From: Dermatemys mawii
Lineage: Eukaryota > Chordata > Testudines > Dermatemydidae
Direction: 5' to 3'
Length of the DNA: 64,000 nt
NCBI GenBank assembly: GCA_007922305.1
Contig: ML677358.1
Location: 17,409,327 to 17,473,326 of the forward strand
The notes under the pieces were generated by a model, which saw only the letters and a program-made list of their open reading frames with translations, did not search any database and was not told the origin of the DNA. The position numbers and the translations under genes are program-made. This document shows, in pieces, positions 23,554-35,205 of the stretch (position 1 is the stretch's first letter; the number at the start of each line of letters is the position of its first letter).

Positions 23554-24102
23554 TGTAAGAATGCGCAAGACATTGGGACGATAGAATGCTAAGGGCACTC
23601 TCATCCTCGACTCCAGGAAAGGAAGGGGTGCTCACCTCCCCCCTTCTGGGGTGTGTGTGTGCTCATTCCCCCCCGCCCCAGCTCCTGGGAAGGAAAGGGT
23701 GCTTATTTTCCCCCCCACTCCTGGGAAGGAAAGGGTACTTTCGGCCACTGTTATCAGTCTTTGCCCTGTTATCGCATATTTCCCATGCCGAACTTGGCTC
23801 TCACGGTTTACTTGCCTTGAAATGAAACACCTGCATACTAACAAGACAGAAACAAGGTATTAGTTATTCATGAGGTATGCATGAGATGCAAATGTTCCTG
23901 TTATTTCTTTGCCTGTGTGCCCACACGCAGTGGGCTTCTTCCCCGGGCATTGCTCCGATGCGCCGGGTCCCCATTTACGTGGCAGCAGCGAAACGGAGCC
24001 CCTGCTGCGGGTGTGTCACTTTGCCTTCAATAAACTCACTACTTCTATTCAACAGCTGTGTGTGTGCTTCGCTCCTACGGGACACAAAAGTACCCTGCAA
24101 CA
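23554..24102 (+). mobile_element. Solo LTR with tandem U3 repeats
   Basis: Starts TGTAAGAATG and ends CCCTGCAACA, flanked by an exact 5-bp duplication CCCTC (23549-23553 and 24103-24107). It carries an octamer ATGCAAAT (23886-23893) and the poly(A) signal AATAAA (24029-24034) about 70 bases before the end. A 19-base direct repeat CTCCTGGGAAGGAAAGGGT recurs at 23682 and 23718, with a third diverged unit near 23611. It is unlike the other two LTRs in ends and duplication size, so it is a different family. No internal viral genes remain. Confidence 0.8.
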
Positions 24103-24329
24103 CCCTCCTAGTCCTAACATCTGAACTTGGATCCTTCTCTCAGCCAGGCCTCTATTCACATTTATGTTCATGTAGCCCCTGTTTACACTATAGATACAAA
24201 AGCACCGTTGTTATAACCGGGCCCTTTGCAACGTAGTCATTTCTGAATCAGTGCAAAGTTGGGAAATGTGGACAGCGACTCCACTGTGCCTCAACAGAGC
24301 ACAGAGCGTACGGAGAATGTGCATTAGCA

Positions 24330-24500
24330 ACACTAGGAGCACAGGCACGCACACAGGGTGTGCCAGGTGTGCCCAGGCACACCCTAATGTCTCAAAAAAA
24401 AAGTGTCTGTCACTGCAGAGTGTGGAGCCTTCAACATAAATAAATAAATAAATAAATAAAATTCCCTGGGTGCACACCCTAATGAAATGTGCTGCACACG
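24330..24500. repeat. Unnamed repeat with (TAAA)n microsatellite
   Basis: Bases 24435-24461 are a pure AAAT/TAAA run. The flanks share the phrase CACACCCTAATG on both sides (24378 and 24474), so the tract sits inside a short repeated unit, probably an interspersed repeat with an A-rich linker. Confidence 0.6.
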
Positions 24501-24654
24501 CATATGACTAGAAGCATGTGGGACAATGCTCTTTGGGAGGTCACAGAGGACAGAGAGCTGGGAAGAAGGAACACTGACCAAACCTCACAGGCTTGGTTAG
24601 GAGGGTACCCTCTACTGCACAGCGTGCTGATCTAATGAAAGAAACCATTAGCTC

Positions 24655-25020
24655 TAGAGGAAAAGTTAGAGATGAAACATTTTTCCATTGGGAAATGTTT
24701 TATTGGAATTAAAACTTCCTCACTGGAATATGTCCATTTTGACAAAATTTTTGTTAAAAATAAAATAAAAAAACCACGACGAAGCATTTTGAGATCATCA
24801 GTAGTTTCAGAATGAAACATTCCATTTTTTTGGTTTGAAACAATTTAGTTACAAAATTTTATTTTACATTCTAAAAAAAAAACTTGCAAAAAGTCAAAAT
24901 TGAAACGAAACGCTGCAATTGATCCAAAACATTTGTTTAAAATTCTCACTTAAGGTGAAATTTCAAAATTCTTTGGTTTCATTCCAAAATTCTGAAATTT
25001 TTGAATTCCTCATGAAACAA
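24655..25020. mobile_element. Degenerate copy of the 'gaaac/ttttg' hAT-like MITE
   Basis: Interior sequence near 24905-24940 ('gcaattgatccaaaacattt') is the reverse complement of a stretch in the 3171-3534 MITE ('ttgtttggatcagttgcaat'), so it is the same family in the opposite orientation. The ends are too decayed to place exactly. Confidence 0.55.
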
Positions 25021-27344
25021 ATTCAGATTCCCACCTATGCTATTTGCAGGGACAAATCCCCGTTAACAGCCAGAGTGGTAGCAAAAACCACCACATATGA
25101 TGTGTGTCCCCACAATGCACATTTAGAATCAACCACACCATTAACTTGTTACAAATTCAGTTGAAGGTTTAGCGCTCGAGCTTCAACTAATGTAAGTTAT
25201 TGTAAATCTATTGACTTTGAGGGGCTTATCATGGAATTTACATCAGCTGAAAGTCTTGCTTGCTGCATGGATGGGTCTAGACATGACCCTTCAGGTCATT
25301 ATTCATGCACACCTTTCCCCCAATCTTTCAGATATGTCCACGTTCTTACAGACATCCAAAAGCAATCCACTAAAGAAGGGATTCTCCTTTGCAAAACAGC
25401 TGCAGTTCTTCACTTTAAACATGGAACCTGCATAGAAGGATGAAATAAACCCACCTAGATTCCTGCCAAAAAATGAACATCAATGTCCTGATTGTGTGGG
25501 AAAACCATATAAAAACAAACGTATCTTTGCGTGGTAGCATTTCAAAATTTCAGAAATTCATAGATGGATGAGTGGGTATCTTAACACAAGAATGTGGAGC
25601 TGTGGTTTCTCTCCTGAGTATATGTGGTTAAACAGCATCACTGACTTGTCTTTGATAGAAGGGGCTTGATACTAGACAAGCAGAGAGGCTAGAACAATTG
25701 TGAGTCATAATTCATAGATATTTTCATATGGTCTTTTCTTGAACCTCACTGCAGAGTTAAGGGCATACTAGGGAAACCATGTGTAAATCTAATCTCCCTT
25801 CTCATGTAACTAATAATATTGACATAAAGCAAAAGCAAAAGGCAGGAAGATTCAGTTTTTCCTCAATGAATAAACATATTGCTTGGCATTCATAAAATGG
25901 CTCACTACTGGAAAAAAATCTCATAGGATAAGAGAGATATATAGAGGAAGAGATTGGTGTGAGCCTAATAATACAGCAGTCTGAATTTATGTATTCAGAA
26001 TCCAGTTCGGCTACTCTTACACACACTGAATAGTACATTACTCCATGAGCAGGGACTACACACAGAGTAAGTTGCACCAGAGTGAGAATGGCAGAGTCCC
26101 GCCTCAGTTCTGGAAAAGTTGAGAGGAACAGAACAGCCCTCCCAGCAGAAATTAGATCTATATGCCTCAACTCTGTCAGGTTTAATTATCTTGAAGGTAT
26201 TAAGAAGAAAGAAACATTGGGATGGGGTCCGACAGCTTCCCACTGGAGTCTGTGGTTAGTTTATCTCTGGTTCGCTCCTTACTGAGTGTAAATTGCTGCA
26301 GGAACAATAACGTATTCATGCGTGCTGGCCCCCTGACTCTCTGCACCAGGCTTGGAGCGCCACACTTCAGCAGTTTGAAATTGATTAAAGCATTGAACTC
26401 TGGCTGCTTTCTGAACTAATTGAAGTGGGTTCCTGGGCCTAAAAGTGCTTGTGCATGATTCAAAAAGATAGGTGGGCTTCAAAGTAAACAAATACAGGAA
26501 TAAATACGTGACCTCCAGCAAATGTTCTCAGTCAGCAGGGGAGAGGGTCACTGCAGGGCGTAGTGTCCTTTAGACATCGATATTAAAAAGGAATGTATAA
26601 TGGCTTTCCCTCAAGGCTCTCTCACTACTTATGTTTACAATTTTCTTCCCAGCAAGGTACGATGCAGAAAGATGAGATTTTCCATTTGCTGACTCCAGCA
26701 ACTAACAAAACCTTAATAAGCACTGACAAAGCTAGGAGCTCCCTCTCCCTGCAAATGTGTTTCTCAACACCTACAATATATTCTTTAATTAGGGCTAATC
26801 TAGTTAATTCCCTGGAACAGAGATGTGAATTTGCTACAAATCTTGCAAAGGCGGCCGAAGAATTTAATGCCACTTGCATGTAAATGATCATTCTCAGTGG
26901 TGTGATTATGATGTGGATGTAATCTGAGAAGCTACAGCAACTCTTTGGTGGAACAGCCAAACATGTATCATAATTGTAAGAGAGAAGGATGAAAACTGGT
27001 TGGAGTGTAAGTGGCACAGAGTCTCACCTTCCGGAAGGTGAACACTAGTCCCTCTCCATTTATGTTTAAAAAAAGAAGGGTTTTGTCCATGCATTTCAGA
27101 GCAGAAACCGAAACCCTCCCCCATAACACTGAGCAAATCCTAAAACGAAGACACAAAAGCACAAGCAGATGTCTGCTCAGCAGCAGCTTATGGGAGAAAA
27201 CAGAATTAAAAAAGTGGGTAAATAAGAATCAAAGCCAAATGTCATCTTGGAAACAGCTCCTATGGAGACAGTTTGGCTAAATCATCATAGGTGGTCCTAT
27301 TCTGCCTAATAAAGTCTTCACCAGACAATGGCGTCAGAATGTCA
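25021..27344. other. No gene recognised; possible conserved non-coding block at 26640-26960
   Basis: Repeat-free to my reading. The block 26640-26960 has homeodomain-type TAATTA/TTAATT motifs and little simple sequence, and gives a 96-codon plus and a 130-codon minus frame overlapping each other. It could be a conserved enhancer, but this cannot be tested without other genomes. Confidence 0.35.
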
Positions 27345-28150
27345 CAGGGTGACCATTTTATGGTTAGGGGACCCGGCGTCCCACTTTTAATCCCTCCATC
27401 AGGTGTCCCAACTTTTTCTTAAAAACGAGCAAATTATTCCATATTTTCTCCCTCTCCTCCCCATCAGTACTGGTGGGTCATGGTGCTGGCCAGATCCTGG
27501 CTCGCCTGCCCACCGGCGGTGAGGGGAGGGGTCCAGTGGGTGATGATGGAGGTGGGTGTGCAAGGCTGGTGGCAGGGCGAAGATACTGTGCACGGGGTCG
27601 GCCGCTCCCCCTGCTGGTCCTTCAGCACAGGCCCTGCTATGTACCAACTATTGGCTCTGCCCCGCCTCTACTCCCACCTCCCATTCCTTTTCTGGCTGGT
27701 ACTGGCTGCGTGTTGTGAGCTGCAGTAGTTGGTGAGTGTGGGCAGGCGCCAGGCAGCTGCTAGTTATGTGTCGCCGCTGCTGCCCACCCATCGGCCTTTT
27801 ACGTACTCCCCCTCTCGCTGTCCTCTCCCTGCTTTGCCCCTTCACTCCCTCTCCCCTGCCAGCCCCACTGCTCCTCCATATCCCCACTGATGGAGCATGG
27901 TCTGCAACTAGTGCGGTGTGGGCAGCCAGCCCCTGTCAGAGCACTCAACTCAACAACAGCCTGGCCAGCAGGCTCCTTCCTTCCCCCTCTGGCGGGGCTG
28001 GCGCCCTGGGAGAGCTCAAGACCCTCCGGCCTGGGGCGCTGGCCAGGAGGAGCCAAGCCCCTGAGGAAGGGACACATATTATCCGAAAGAGTTTCCTGGA
28101 GACAATCAGCTACGTACATGTACTGCACAGCTGCTACAGCACCTCGTTAC
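27345..28150. mobile_element. GC-rich interspersed repeat, class uncertain
   Basis: Starts near 'cagggtgaccattttatgg' and is clearly more GC- and CpG-rich than its surroundings, producing overlapping frames of 80-153 codons on both strands. I recall very similar GC-rich dispersed sequence from turtle genomes. No matching right terminus was found, so it may be a truncated DNA transposon. The frames carry no known domain and should not be called genes. Confidence 0.5.
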
Positions 28151-28225
28151 AGCGATCACGTCTTTTTTAGAATGCATCTCTTGGATGGAACTGAGGGTGC
28201 ACATCACAGCTTGCATAGCCCATGG

Positions 28226-28455
28226 TGGTGCTTATTTATTATAATTATTACAGTAGCACCAAACTGGAAACCCCCATGTGCTAGGCCCTGTACACACACA
28301 CACACACACAGCAAGAGAGGCCCTGCTGCAAAGAGCTTACAGATTAAATAGGCAAGGCAGATGAAATGTGGGAGAGTAAACAGAGCCACCGAGAAGTGAA
28401 GTAACTTGCCCAAGGTCACAGGACAGGTCAGTGGCAGAACAAGGCGTCTGAATGT
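28226..28455 (-). mobile_element. tRNA/MIR-related reptile SINE, minus strand, with (CA)n
   Basis: One unit running from 'attattacagtagcacc' and 'atgtgctaggccctgtacac' through 'gcaaagagcttacagatta' to the MIR-like 'taacttgcccaaggtcacag'. A CA microsatellite (about 28293-28309) has expanded inside it. The same family is at 29.1 and 35.1 kb. Confidence 0.8.
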
Positions 28456-29084
28456 AAAGTATTTGTTTTCTTGGGAAGGTGGGGGAAAGGAGTGGTGACA
28501 ATCTTTAGTTACTCATGCAATTTCCTTGTGCTCTTTTCAGCAATTTAGCCTTCCTTTCCAATTAAATCATAACCTTTAGAACCAGTGACTGAATTATCAT
28601 AGAATACCTGCCTAAAGAGATCAAAACTGATTGGAAATAAATTGGCAGTTGTATTATTTTTAATACAAATTATTCGGTTCGTGAGGTTTTGAGCAAATTA
28701 ACCCACGACGGAATTAAGTGGAAGGTTCTTCGGTGGTAAATTTCTTGTGAATTGCACATAAAGTGCAAGGAAACATTTATCCATGGTTTACTCAAGGTAA
28801 ACAATGCAGGTTGTGTCTGGATAGAAAAATATTTTACCCTAAGATCTGAAAGTGTTTTTCTCCTCAAAGAGACTGAGAAAACACTGAGTTCATTTTATTG
28901 GCATTATCATCTCTAGCCACAAAATGACTCTGTGGTGATAAGAACACTGGGGCACCCCAGACAAACGAGGAAGTGGTAATGAACAAAATGAAGCAAGACA
29001 CTGCCTCTGCTGTTTGAAATAGTGGAAAATAGTGGCACCCAATGGCCAAATGAATATCATATTTCCAAGGAACATCTCTATCTT

Positions 29085-29210
29085 TCTACTTATTATTATT
29101 AAATTAACACATTGTACTGTAGCCCTAATCAGGATTAAATCCTACTGAGCTAGGCACGGTACAAACACATACAAGCCACAGCCTTTACCTCAAAGATCCC
29201 TAACTTTTCT
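29085..29210 (-). mobile_element. SINE fragment of the 'gctaggcacggtacaaac' family, minus strand
   Basis: 'actgagctaggcacggta' and 'caaacacatacaagcc' match the equivalent positions of the SINE at 28226-28455. Truncated. Confidence 0.6.
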
Positions 29211-29372
29211 TTCACTTGATAAAGATGGTGGCAATGGTTTTCTAACCCTCTCCCTCCTGAGAAAAAGAAGAAGGTATATTATGTAAATACTGTCTACATG
29301 TATTCATAACATGGGCTTTGTTAATCCTTAGGCTACTAGATATGTTATGTGTGGTTATATGTAGCCTAGTAG

Positions 29373-30067
29373 TGACATTTCACACAGAACACGGATTCCT
29401 TCTTCACACCACCGACACCTCTTTGGAGCGCCCCCTTGTGGTGTGACATGGCATTGTAGCAACCCTACCACGCTCTTCTCCTCGGAACTTCCGCGGTCTG
29501 GTACTGTGGTGAAGTGGCCCTCTGGCCAGATCACACAATAGTTCAACCCCTTCTGGTGTATCAATGTCCCAAACAAAGAACATCCAACAAAATAATGGCA
29601 GATACCACTGTGGTTTTTGACCCCTGCACCCCTTCCAGTACCGTTCTTGTTCCAGGACAGCAGCTCACATGGATTCTGCTAAGAATCCCTCAGTAAAATC
29701 CAACCACCAGACAGAAATACAAAGTAAGCAACTTCCACCCATCCAAGGCTAGAACTTCGTGGCCATCTTAAGTTCTCCTCATTACTCTGCCCTTCTGTCA
29801 AATGCCAACCCACAGGAATACCCACTACAGGAACTACTCCACTCCTGTACTTTTCCCATGGTTCCCCTTCCACCAGGTTCCTGTCAGGCCCGCTCCACAG
29901 AGGGGAAACTCCAGACCATCTTTTTCCTAGGTCTCCTCCTCTGAACTGAACTCCTTCCTTTTAGCTCCTCCTTGAGCCTGCCACCCTCCTCCTATTGGAA
30001 CAAGGTGGGGCTAACCACGCTCTCAAACTGAACTTACCCCCTTTTCAGGCAGTGTAGAGTTTACACA
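29373..30067. mobile_element. LTR-like interspersed repeat
   Basis: Recognised from recall as a common turtle LTR-type repeat: 'gtgtgacatggcattgtagc', 'ggtgaagtggccctctggcc', 'gttcaaccccttctggtgta', and near the right end 'cttacccccttttcaggcag'. TG...ACA ends are plausible but no target duplication was found, so the limits are approximate. Confidence 0.55.
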
Positions 30068-30394
30068 TCCCATCAAACCACTTTAGAGTGACAAAAACAA
30101 GAAAAAACCATGATCGTGTTTATGTGCTAACAGTGCGAAATGTGTTGCTTGTCTCATTCTGTTTTTCTAGTGGTCGAGTGTCTATAGCACAGAAAGGTCT
30201 AGAGAAAGCTTTCTTGCATTTGTGTGTATAACTCTATGCGCACTTTGCACGTGCACCTACAAAGGGGCATATGATTTGTGTGCACACACCTAATTTGATA
30301 GATACATGTTGAGTCAGATGTGCTCACAAACTGATTGTTATTCAATGACCGTACATGGGCTTGTGAACCAAGAACCCAAAATTGTCATTCTTGA

Positions 30395-30575
30395 TTAGAC
30401 AGTAATCCAGCAACCTCTCTCTGACAGAAGCCAGTACCAGATGTTTCAGAAGAAGGTACAAGAAACCATGCAGTAGGCAGATATGGGATAACTTCCTTAG
30501 GGGCAGGTTTTCTTCCTAACCTCCACTAGTTAACAGTAGTTTAAGCCCTGAAGCATGAGATCTGGTCCCTTCATA
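30395..30575 (-). mobile_element. CR1 3' end, older subfamily, minus strand
   Basis: 'ctgacagaagccagtaccag' then 'aggtacaagaaaccatgcag' and 'ttaagccctgaagcatgaga' follow the reversed order of an old reptile CR1 3' untranslated region. Confidence 0.7.
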
Positions 30576-30754
30576 TATAAAACACATGACAGAAAATCAA
30601 ATTGTATTGCAGCATACAACTGTAGTCAAAAGCTAATCACATCTCCATAACTCTCATTGTAATGCTTATTACACTGCCTATAACATACCCTCAGTATTTA
30701 GGGGGAGAGTCTTATGAACAATTATTTCTTCTTACTCTCTCTCTGACACACACA

Positions 30755-31258
30755 CACACACACGTCTACACTGCAGTGTGAGCTCAGGGTTAGTAAAACT
30801 CGAATTAGCAGACCCAAGGTCTGCTAACTTAGGGCTTGAGCATCTACACTGGTTTGTAACCCCAGGTTAGGAATTATTGAACCCTGGGTTCTAACCTGGA
30901 GCTTCAGGGCTTACACTGTATTATGTGGGCCCAAGTGCAAACCACCCATATCCCAGACCTCCTAGGAGCCTCCTAAAATGTGGCTGCTCTAGCCCTTTGT
31001 TCACGGTGCAGTGTGGGAAAACCTGAGGACTAAGAAAGTTAGTCCATAGGATTTCAGACTCCCAGAGCCCAAGTCCAGTCGTGCCATGTCTACATTGCAA
31101 AGCAAAAAGACTGAATCCTTAGTCCTAGCTTGACTCAGGCTCAGATCCTCCATCCCTGTTGATCCTGGGTTAGTGCAGTTTGCATGTAGACAGAAGCTGG
31201 GGTTAGGGTTGAGCCTGACTTTGAACCCTGAGATTACATTTCAGTGTAGACATATCCA
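30755..31258. mobile_element. Large MITE with 'gtctacactg' inverted ends
   Basis: The left CGTCTACACTG...GAGCTCAGGGTT and the right AACCCTGAGAT...CAGTGTAGACAT are inverted copies. The left tip merges with a CA microsatellite (30746-30762). The interior repeats GGGTT/AACCC phrases in both orientations. No transposase. The same terminal style is at 55803-56100. Confidence 0.75.
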
Positions 31259-32549
31259 CAGAGATCTAAATAGTTAGTTACCCTTCAGCAGCCCTCCACA
31301 AGGAGAGGAAAAAAAATCAGTTCCATAAGGGACAGAAACAGTGATATTTATTGCATAAATGTTTCATAACACAAAGACTTGCAGATGTAAATTCTAACCT
31401 GCTGGAAAAGGTGTATAAACAATGTTGCTGTAGTGCCCAGAAAAAGTGAATGACTATCTTAAGTGCAGACCATCTCGTTTCCACAGAAAGCTCTTGTAAA
31501 AACAAAACTAAAACACAGCAAGCAGCATTTTTGTGCTTACTTAGAGGTTGCTTAAAAACATGGGATCCTCTCAGCTGCACCAGCAAAACCCAGTCTCCCA
31601 AATCTCCTAAAATTGAAGGGTTCAGTTTCACGACCTTTACTCATCCACATAGAGCCCTGTTGAGTAAGAGCTCGCTCACGTGAATAAGAATTCGTACAAG
31701 TGAGCTCCAAATATCTGCCATTTCAGACAAGCAGATTTACTTAGGTTTTAAGCTTTTGCGGGGTAAGAGCCATCTTTTTGTTACACCTGCACATATGGTG
31801 CCTAGTACAAGGAGGTTCTGGTGCAACATAAACAGCCAAACTTGCTGGGAGCTGTGAGAGTGGGGAAGTGAAAGAGACCTGGGAGTGGGTTAAGAGATTT
31901 TTCTGATTTCATTTTGGTTGCAAATCCAATGATCTGCTACCACTTCCAGTAAAGTCCTTCCTGGTAAGTTATTCATAATGAATCTCTGTTCCCATCCCCA
32001 GGACGGTTTAGCGCCAAGTCTCAGAAATGCTTTTGTCAGTTACTTTGGTCCCATTTTCCAGCACAATAATCATTTCAAGAATGATGAACTGCATTTGTGA
32101 AGCTGTATATGAAAGGAAACCCATTCGCACAGATGAGGGCTGCCAAGTTGTGGCAAAATTAAAGTTCTTTTCTTCTACTCCCCAGCTCTTCAGAGTCCAT
32201 GGTCAGTCAAGCTTCCCATATAAATTGAAGTGATATGCTCTAAAACTTTAATTAACTGTATTTCTATGGAAATCTCCATTTGATCATAAACATTTCATGT
32301 TTAAGGTAGTTTAATGTTCACCCGCCTTTCTGTGAAGGAGATGGATGAAGTAGTTTTGATTAATTTTTCCAATAGCTGCCTGTTCATTTGAATCATAAAG
32401 ACAGGTGAGAAGGAAATGTACTTAACGTACCCATCCTGAGAAGATGAAGGCTGGATTCTAGTTCCCTTGCTGGTCCACTCCTCCCTCCAGCAATCTATTT
32501 TCTGTTATCAGAAAGTGGGCCAACAATGTAATACTTGCTTCTTACTGTT
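31259..32549. other. No gene recognised
   Basis: A 104-codon minus frame (31317-31631) overlaps a 77-codon plus frame. Neither has splice sites or domains that persuade. Confidence 0.4.
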
Positions 32550-33045
32550 CCCTCAACTACAGATACTCATGTAGTGCAACTGGGCATAACCATCAACATC
32601 CTTCTTCCAGAAAACCTGCCTTACAGTGAGAGACTAAAGCAGCAAAATCTGTTTAGTTTAGCCAAGAGAAAGTTAAGAGGTATCTCAAATATCCACATGG
32701 GGAGAAGATTTCCATTAGTTGAGGCCTCTTTACAATTTAGCAAGGGGCGGGGAGCATAAAGACAACCTAATGGCTGGAAGATGAAGCTAAACTAATTTAG
32801 ACTAGAGATAAGGTGTGATTTTTTTTAAATAGAGAGGAAGTTGTTTCAATGGTTAATTCTCCTTCGGAAAAGAGTTTCTCTTCATCGCTTGAAGTCTTTA
32901 AATCAAGAGATGCTCAAGCAGAGCCAGACGTTATAAGTTTGATTCAAAAGTCACTGGTTGAAATTCTAGGGCCTGTGTTACTCAGTAGGTCAGATTAGCC
33001 CATCAGAACAGTCCCTTCTGGTTAAAATCTCTGAAGAGCGTGACA
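32550..33045 (+). mobile_element. Old CR1 LINE fragment, plus strand
   Basis: 'agtgagagactaaagcagca', 'aatctgtttagtttagccaa' and the 3' end 'gtgttactcagtaggtcaga' with 'cagtcccttctggtt' follow CR1 order from late reverse transcriptase to 3' terminus. Strongly mutated. Confidence 0.75.
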
Positions 33046-34946
33046 CCATACCATTAATGCAGTGATCACACTGACAATTTGTGTATCCAATACAGCTGCG
33101 TTATTCCACACCACATCATCTGGAAATGACATTTAAAATTTGCTATGGATAACCATAATTGGAAATTCAGGAAGCCTATGAATGCCTTGCATTTAAGTTC
33201 ACAAGTGCCGGACTATTTCTGTATCCATTTAGCCCAGTTTCAGATTCTGACATGCTGCTCGCAATGGTGAACTGGGAGGTATATTGTGGTTCTACTTGAA
33301 CATAGTTGCATAGAAAATGTCACATGGGAAAATTAGTAGCTGGAAATCTTTATTTTTAAAGCAGTCATAAGAGTAGCAATTACTAATTACAAGGCAAGGT
33401 ATGGAAGCACAGTGAAAGCATCACAGGGGGTATGATTGGAAATCCAGAGTAAGAATAGAGATACTGCAGATAAAAACTGAAATGCAGGAAATTAGTGTGT
33501 TAACTTCCATGCCCTTAGAACTGGTGCACAAAACACCCAACTGGAAATAAGCACGCCAGCTGAAACAGTGCAGTCTTTACACCCCAAGTGAACAAGGCAA
33601 AATTCCGACTGGCAAAGTCAGAGTACACTGTTTCAGGACATCATGACCTCATTTCCAGCCCGAATGAGGATAATAAAGACCTGACCAGTATGCCTGATGA
33701 GATGGAAAATAAAAGAAGAATTAAAAACTGGAGTATTCTTGGTGCTCCAAAAAAGGATAAAGAGGCTTATCTGTGAGGCTTCTGTGCTCACTCATTACCA
33801 GACTTACGAAGCCCCTGAAGGTGTCTAGGGGAAAGACTTATTTACAGCTGCCAGAAGACTCTTTGCTGAGACAAGCCAATATGTCCTTCCACTATTTCAC
33901 CCTTTTCTGTCCTGTGGCAGAATTCAGGAAGCTGCTGGAGTGGCTGCATTATTAGGATTCTAGGTTCTGCTACAAATATTCCCACAAACTAAACCTGATC
34001 CCGCAGTAGCAAAGGCTGAGTTTTGTCACTGTGCAGAAGGTGCTATGTAACAGTTCCTTTACTTTTATTATTAGGCATACAGAGAACAGGAGAGGAGCAG
34101 TGGGGGAGGAAGGAGGAGCCGTTTGGCACCATCTATTGTTTAAGGAGAGCCAGACAAGAGATATGGCTACTGTTTCCCAGTGAATCCAGCCAAGGAAGTT
34201 TTTGGTTTAGTGAGCATGGTTGGTAGATGTCTGAAAGTAGACAAAGAAATGCCAGTGTAGGACAGTAGATCTTGCTAGGTCATCAGGAAGATGAAATAGG
34301 AGGAAAGGCATCCTGAAAGGAAATGCATCTGAGACCAGGGAGGCGGGCTGGCATAATGTGTCCTCATATCAGTGCTACGTTGACTTCAAAAGTGCATGTC
34401 CCCCGCTGTTCTCTGGTGGGAAACCATGCAAAAATAATCCACATGCTAATGCAACAGCATTTTCATAGGCCTGAAGTAAGCATTGGCCAGCAAAGATTTG
34501 GTCACACTCAGATATGAAAGACACCCCCCCGTGTTAAGCATTTTAAGATATCGGGGTCCATTTCAGCTTGTGAGAGGAAGCAATGGATAAAAACCACAAT
34601 CCTTATCTCCCTGGGTTTATCCCTCATCTGATTGAGCTGATCTATTGAGAAAGACTAAGGACACATAAGGGGCAGCTTGTTGAAAATCAAGAGATCTCGG
34701 ACTGCCTCATTTGTTTGAGTCTCCATTCTTGTCTGTACTAGTAATACTGGTCATCATACCGTGCTATCCTGATCCATCCCATCCGGAACTAGGGCAGGAC
34801 ATAAACCAAACTGTTGGCTAGGATGGTTTCTGCTAGCTGTAAAGTGAGGTTTTGTTGGGGGTTTTTTGTGCCAGGGTACAGACTCTTGGGTAATTGGATA
34901 CACAATACTCAAGACAGCTTTCTCTGCAGCAGCTTTGTCCATTTTA
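33046..34946. other. No gene recognised
   Basis: A 62-codon plus frame (33588-33776) is rich in K/D/E/N and protein-like in composition, but has no acceptor or domain. The rest is unassigned. Confidence 0.4.
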
Positions 34947-35020
34947 GACTATCCACAGCTGTGCGAGTTCAACAATTCCACTATCTGGCTTTGCTTCCAT
35001 ACCAGAGCAGACCACACGCC
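34947..35020 (+). repeat. Copy 2 of the segment at 8.04 kb
   Basis: See the entry at 8041-8116: the 58-base core here (34963-35020) has a single mismatch, C to T. It is followed directly by unrelated sequence. Confidence 0.9.
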
Positions 35021-35079
35021 TGGAAAGTTCCATCGTCCATAGGAAATCTTCTCCAATTAAGGCTAAAAAAGGAAGAGTG

Positions 35080-35205
35080 TACTATTATTTATTATAATTA
35101 AAATAATGCCTAAAGACCCCAACCAAGAGAAAATGCCCCATGGTGCAAGGCACTGCACCAGGCAAGAGATAATCTTTGCCCTGAAGAGCTTACAACCAAA
35201 CAGAG
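35080..35205 (-). mobile_element. SINE fragment, same family as at 28.2 kb
   Basis: 'attataattaaaataatgcc', 'caaggcactgcaccaggc' and 'cctgaagagcttacaacc' follow the same order as in the 28226-28455 copy. Confidence 0.65.

Noticed and set aside
27736..28351. 144- and 153-codon plus-strand frames
   Set aside because: Fall in a GC-rich repeat and run into a SINE with a CA microsatellite; frames also open on the other strand.
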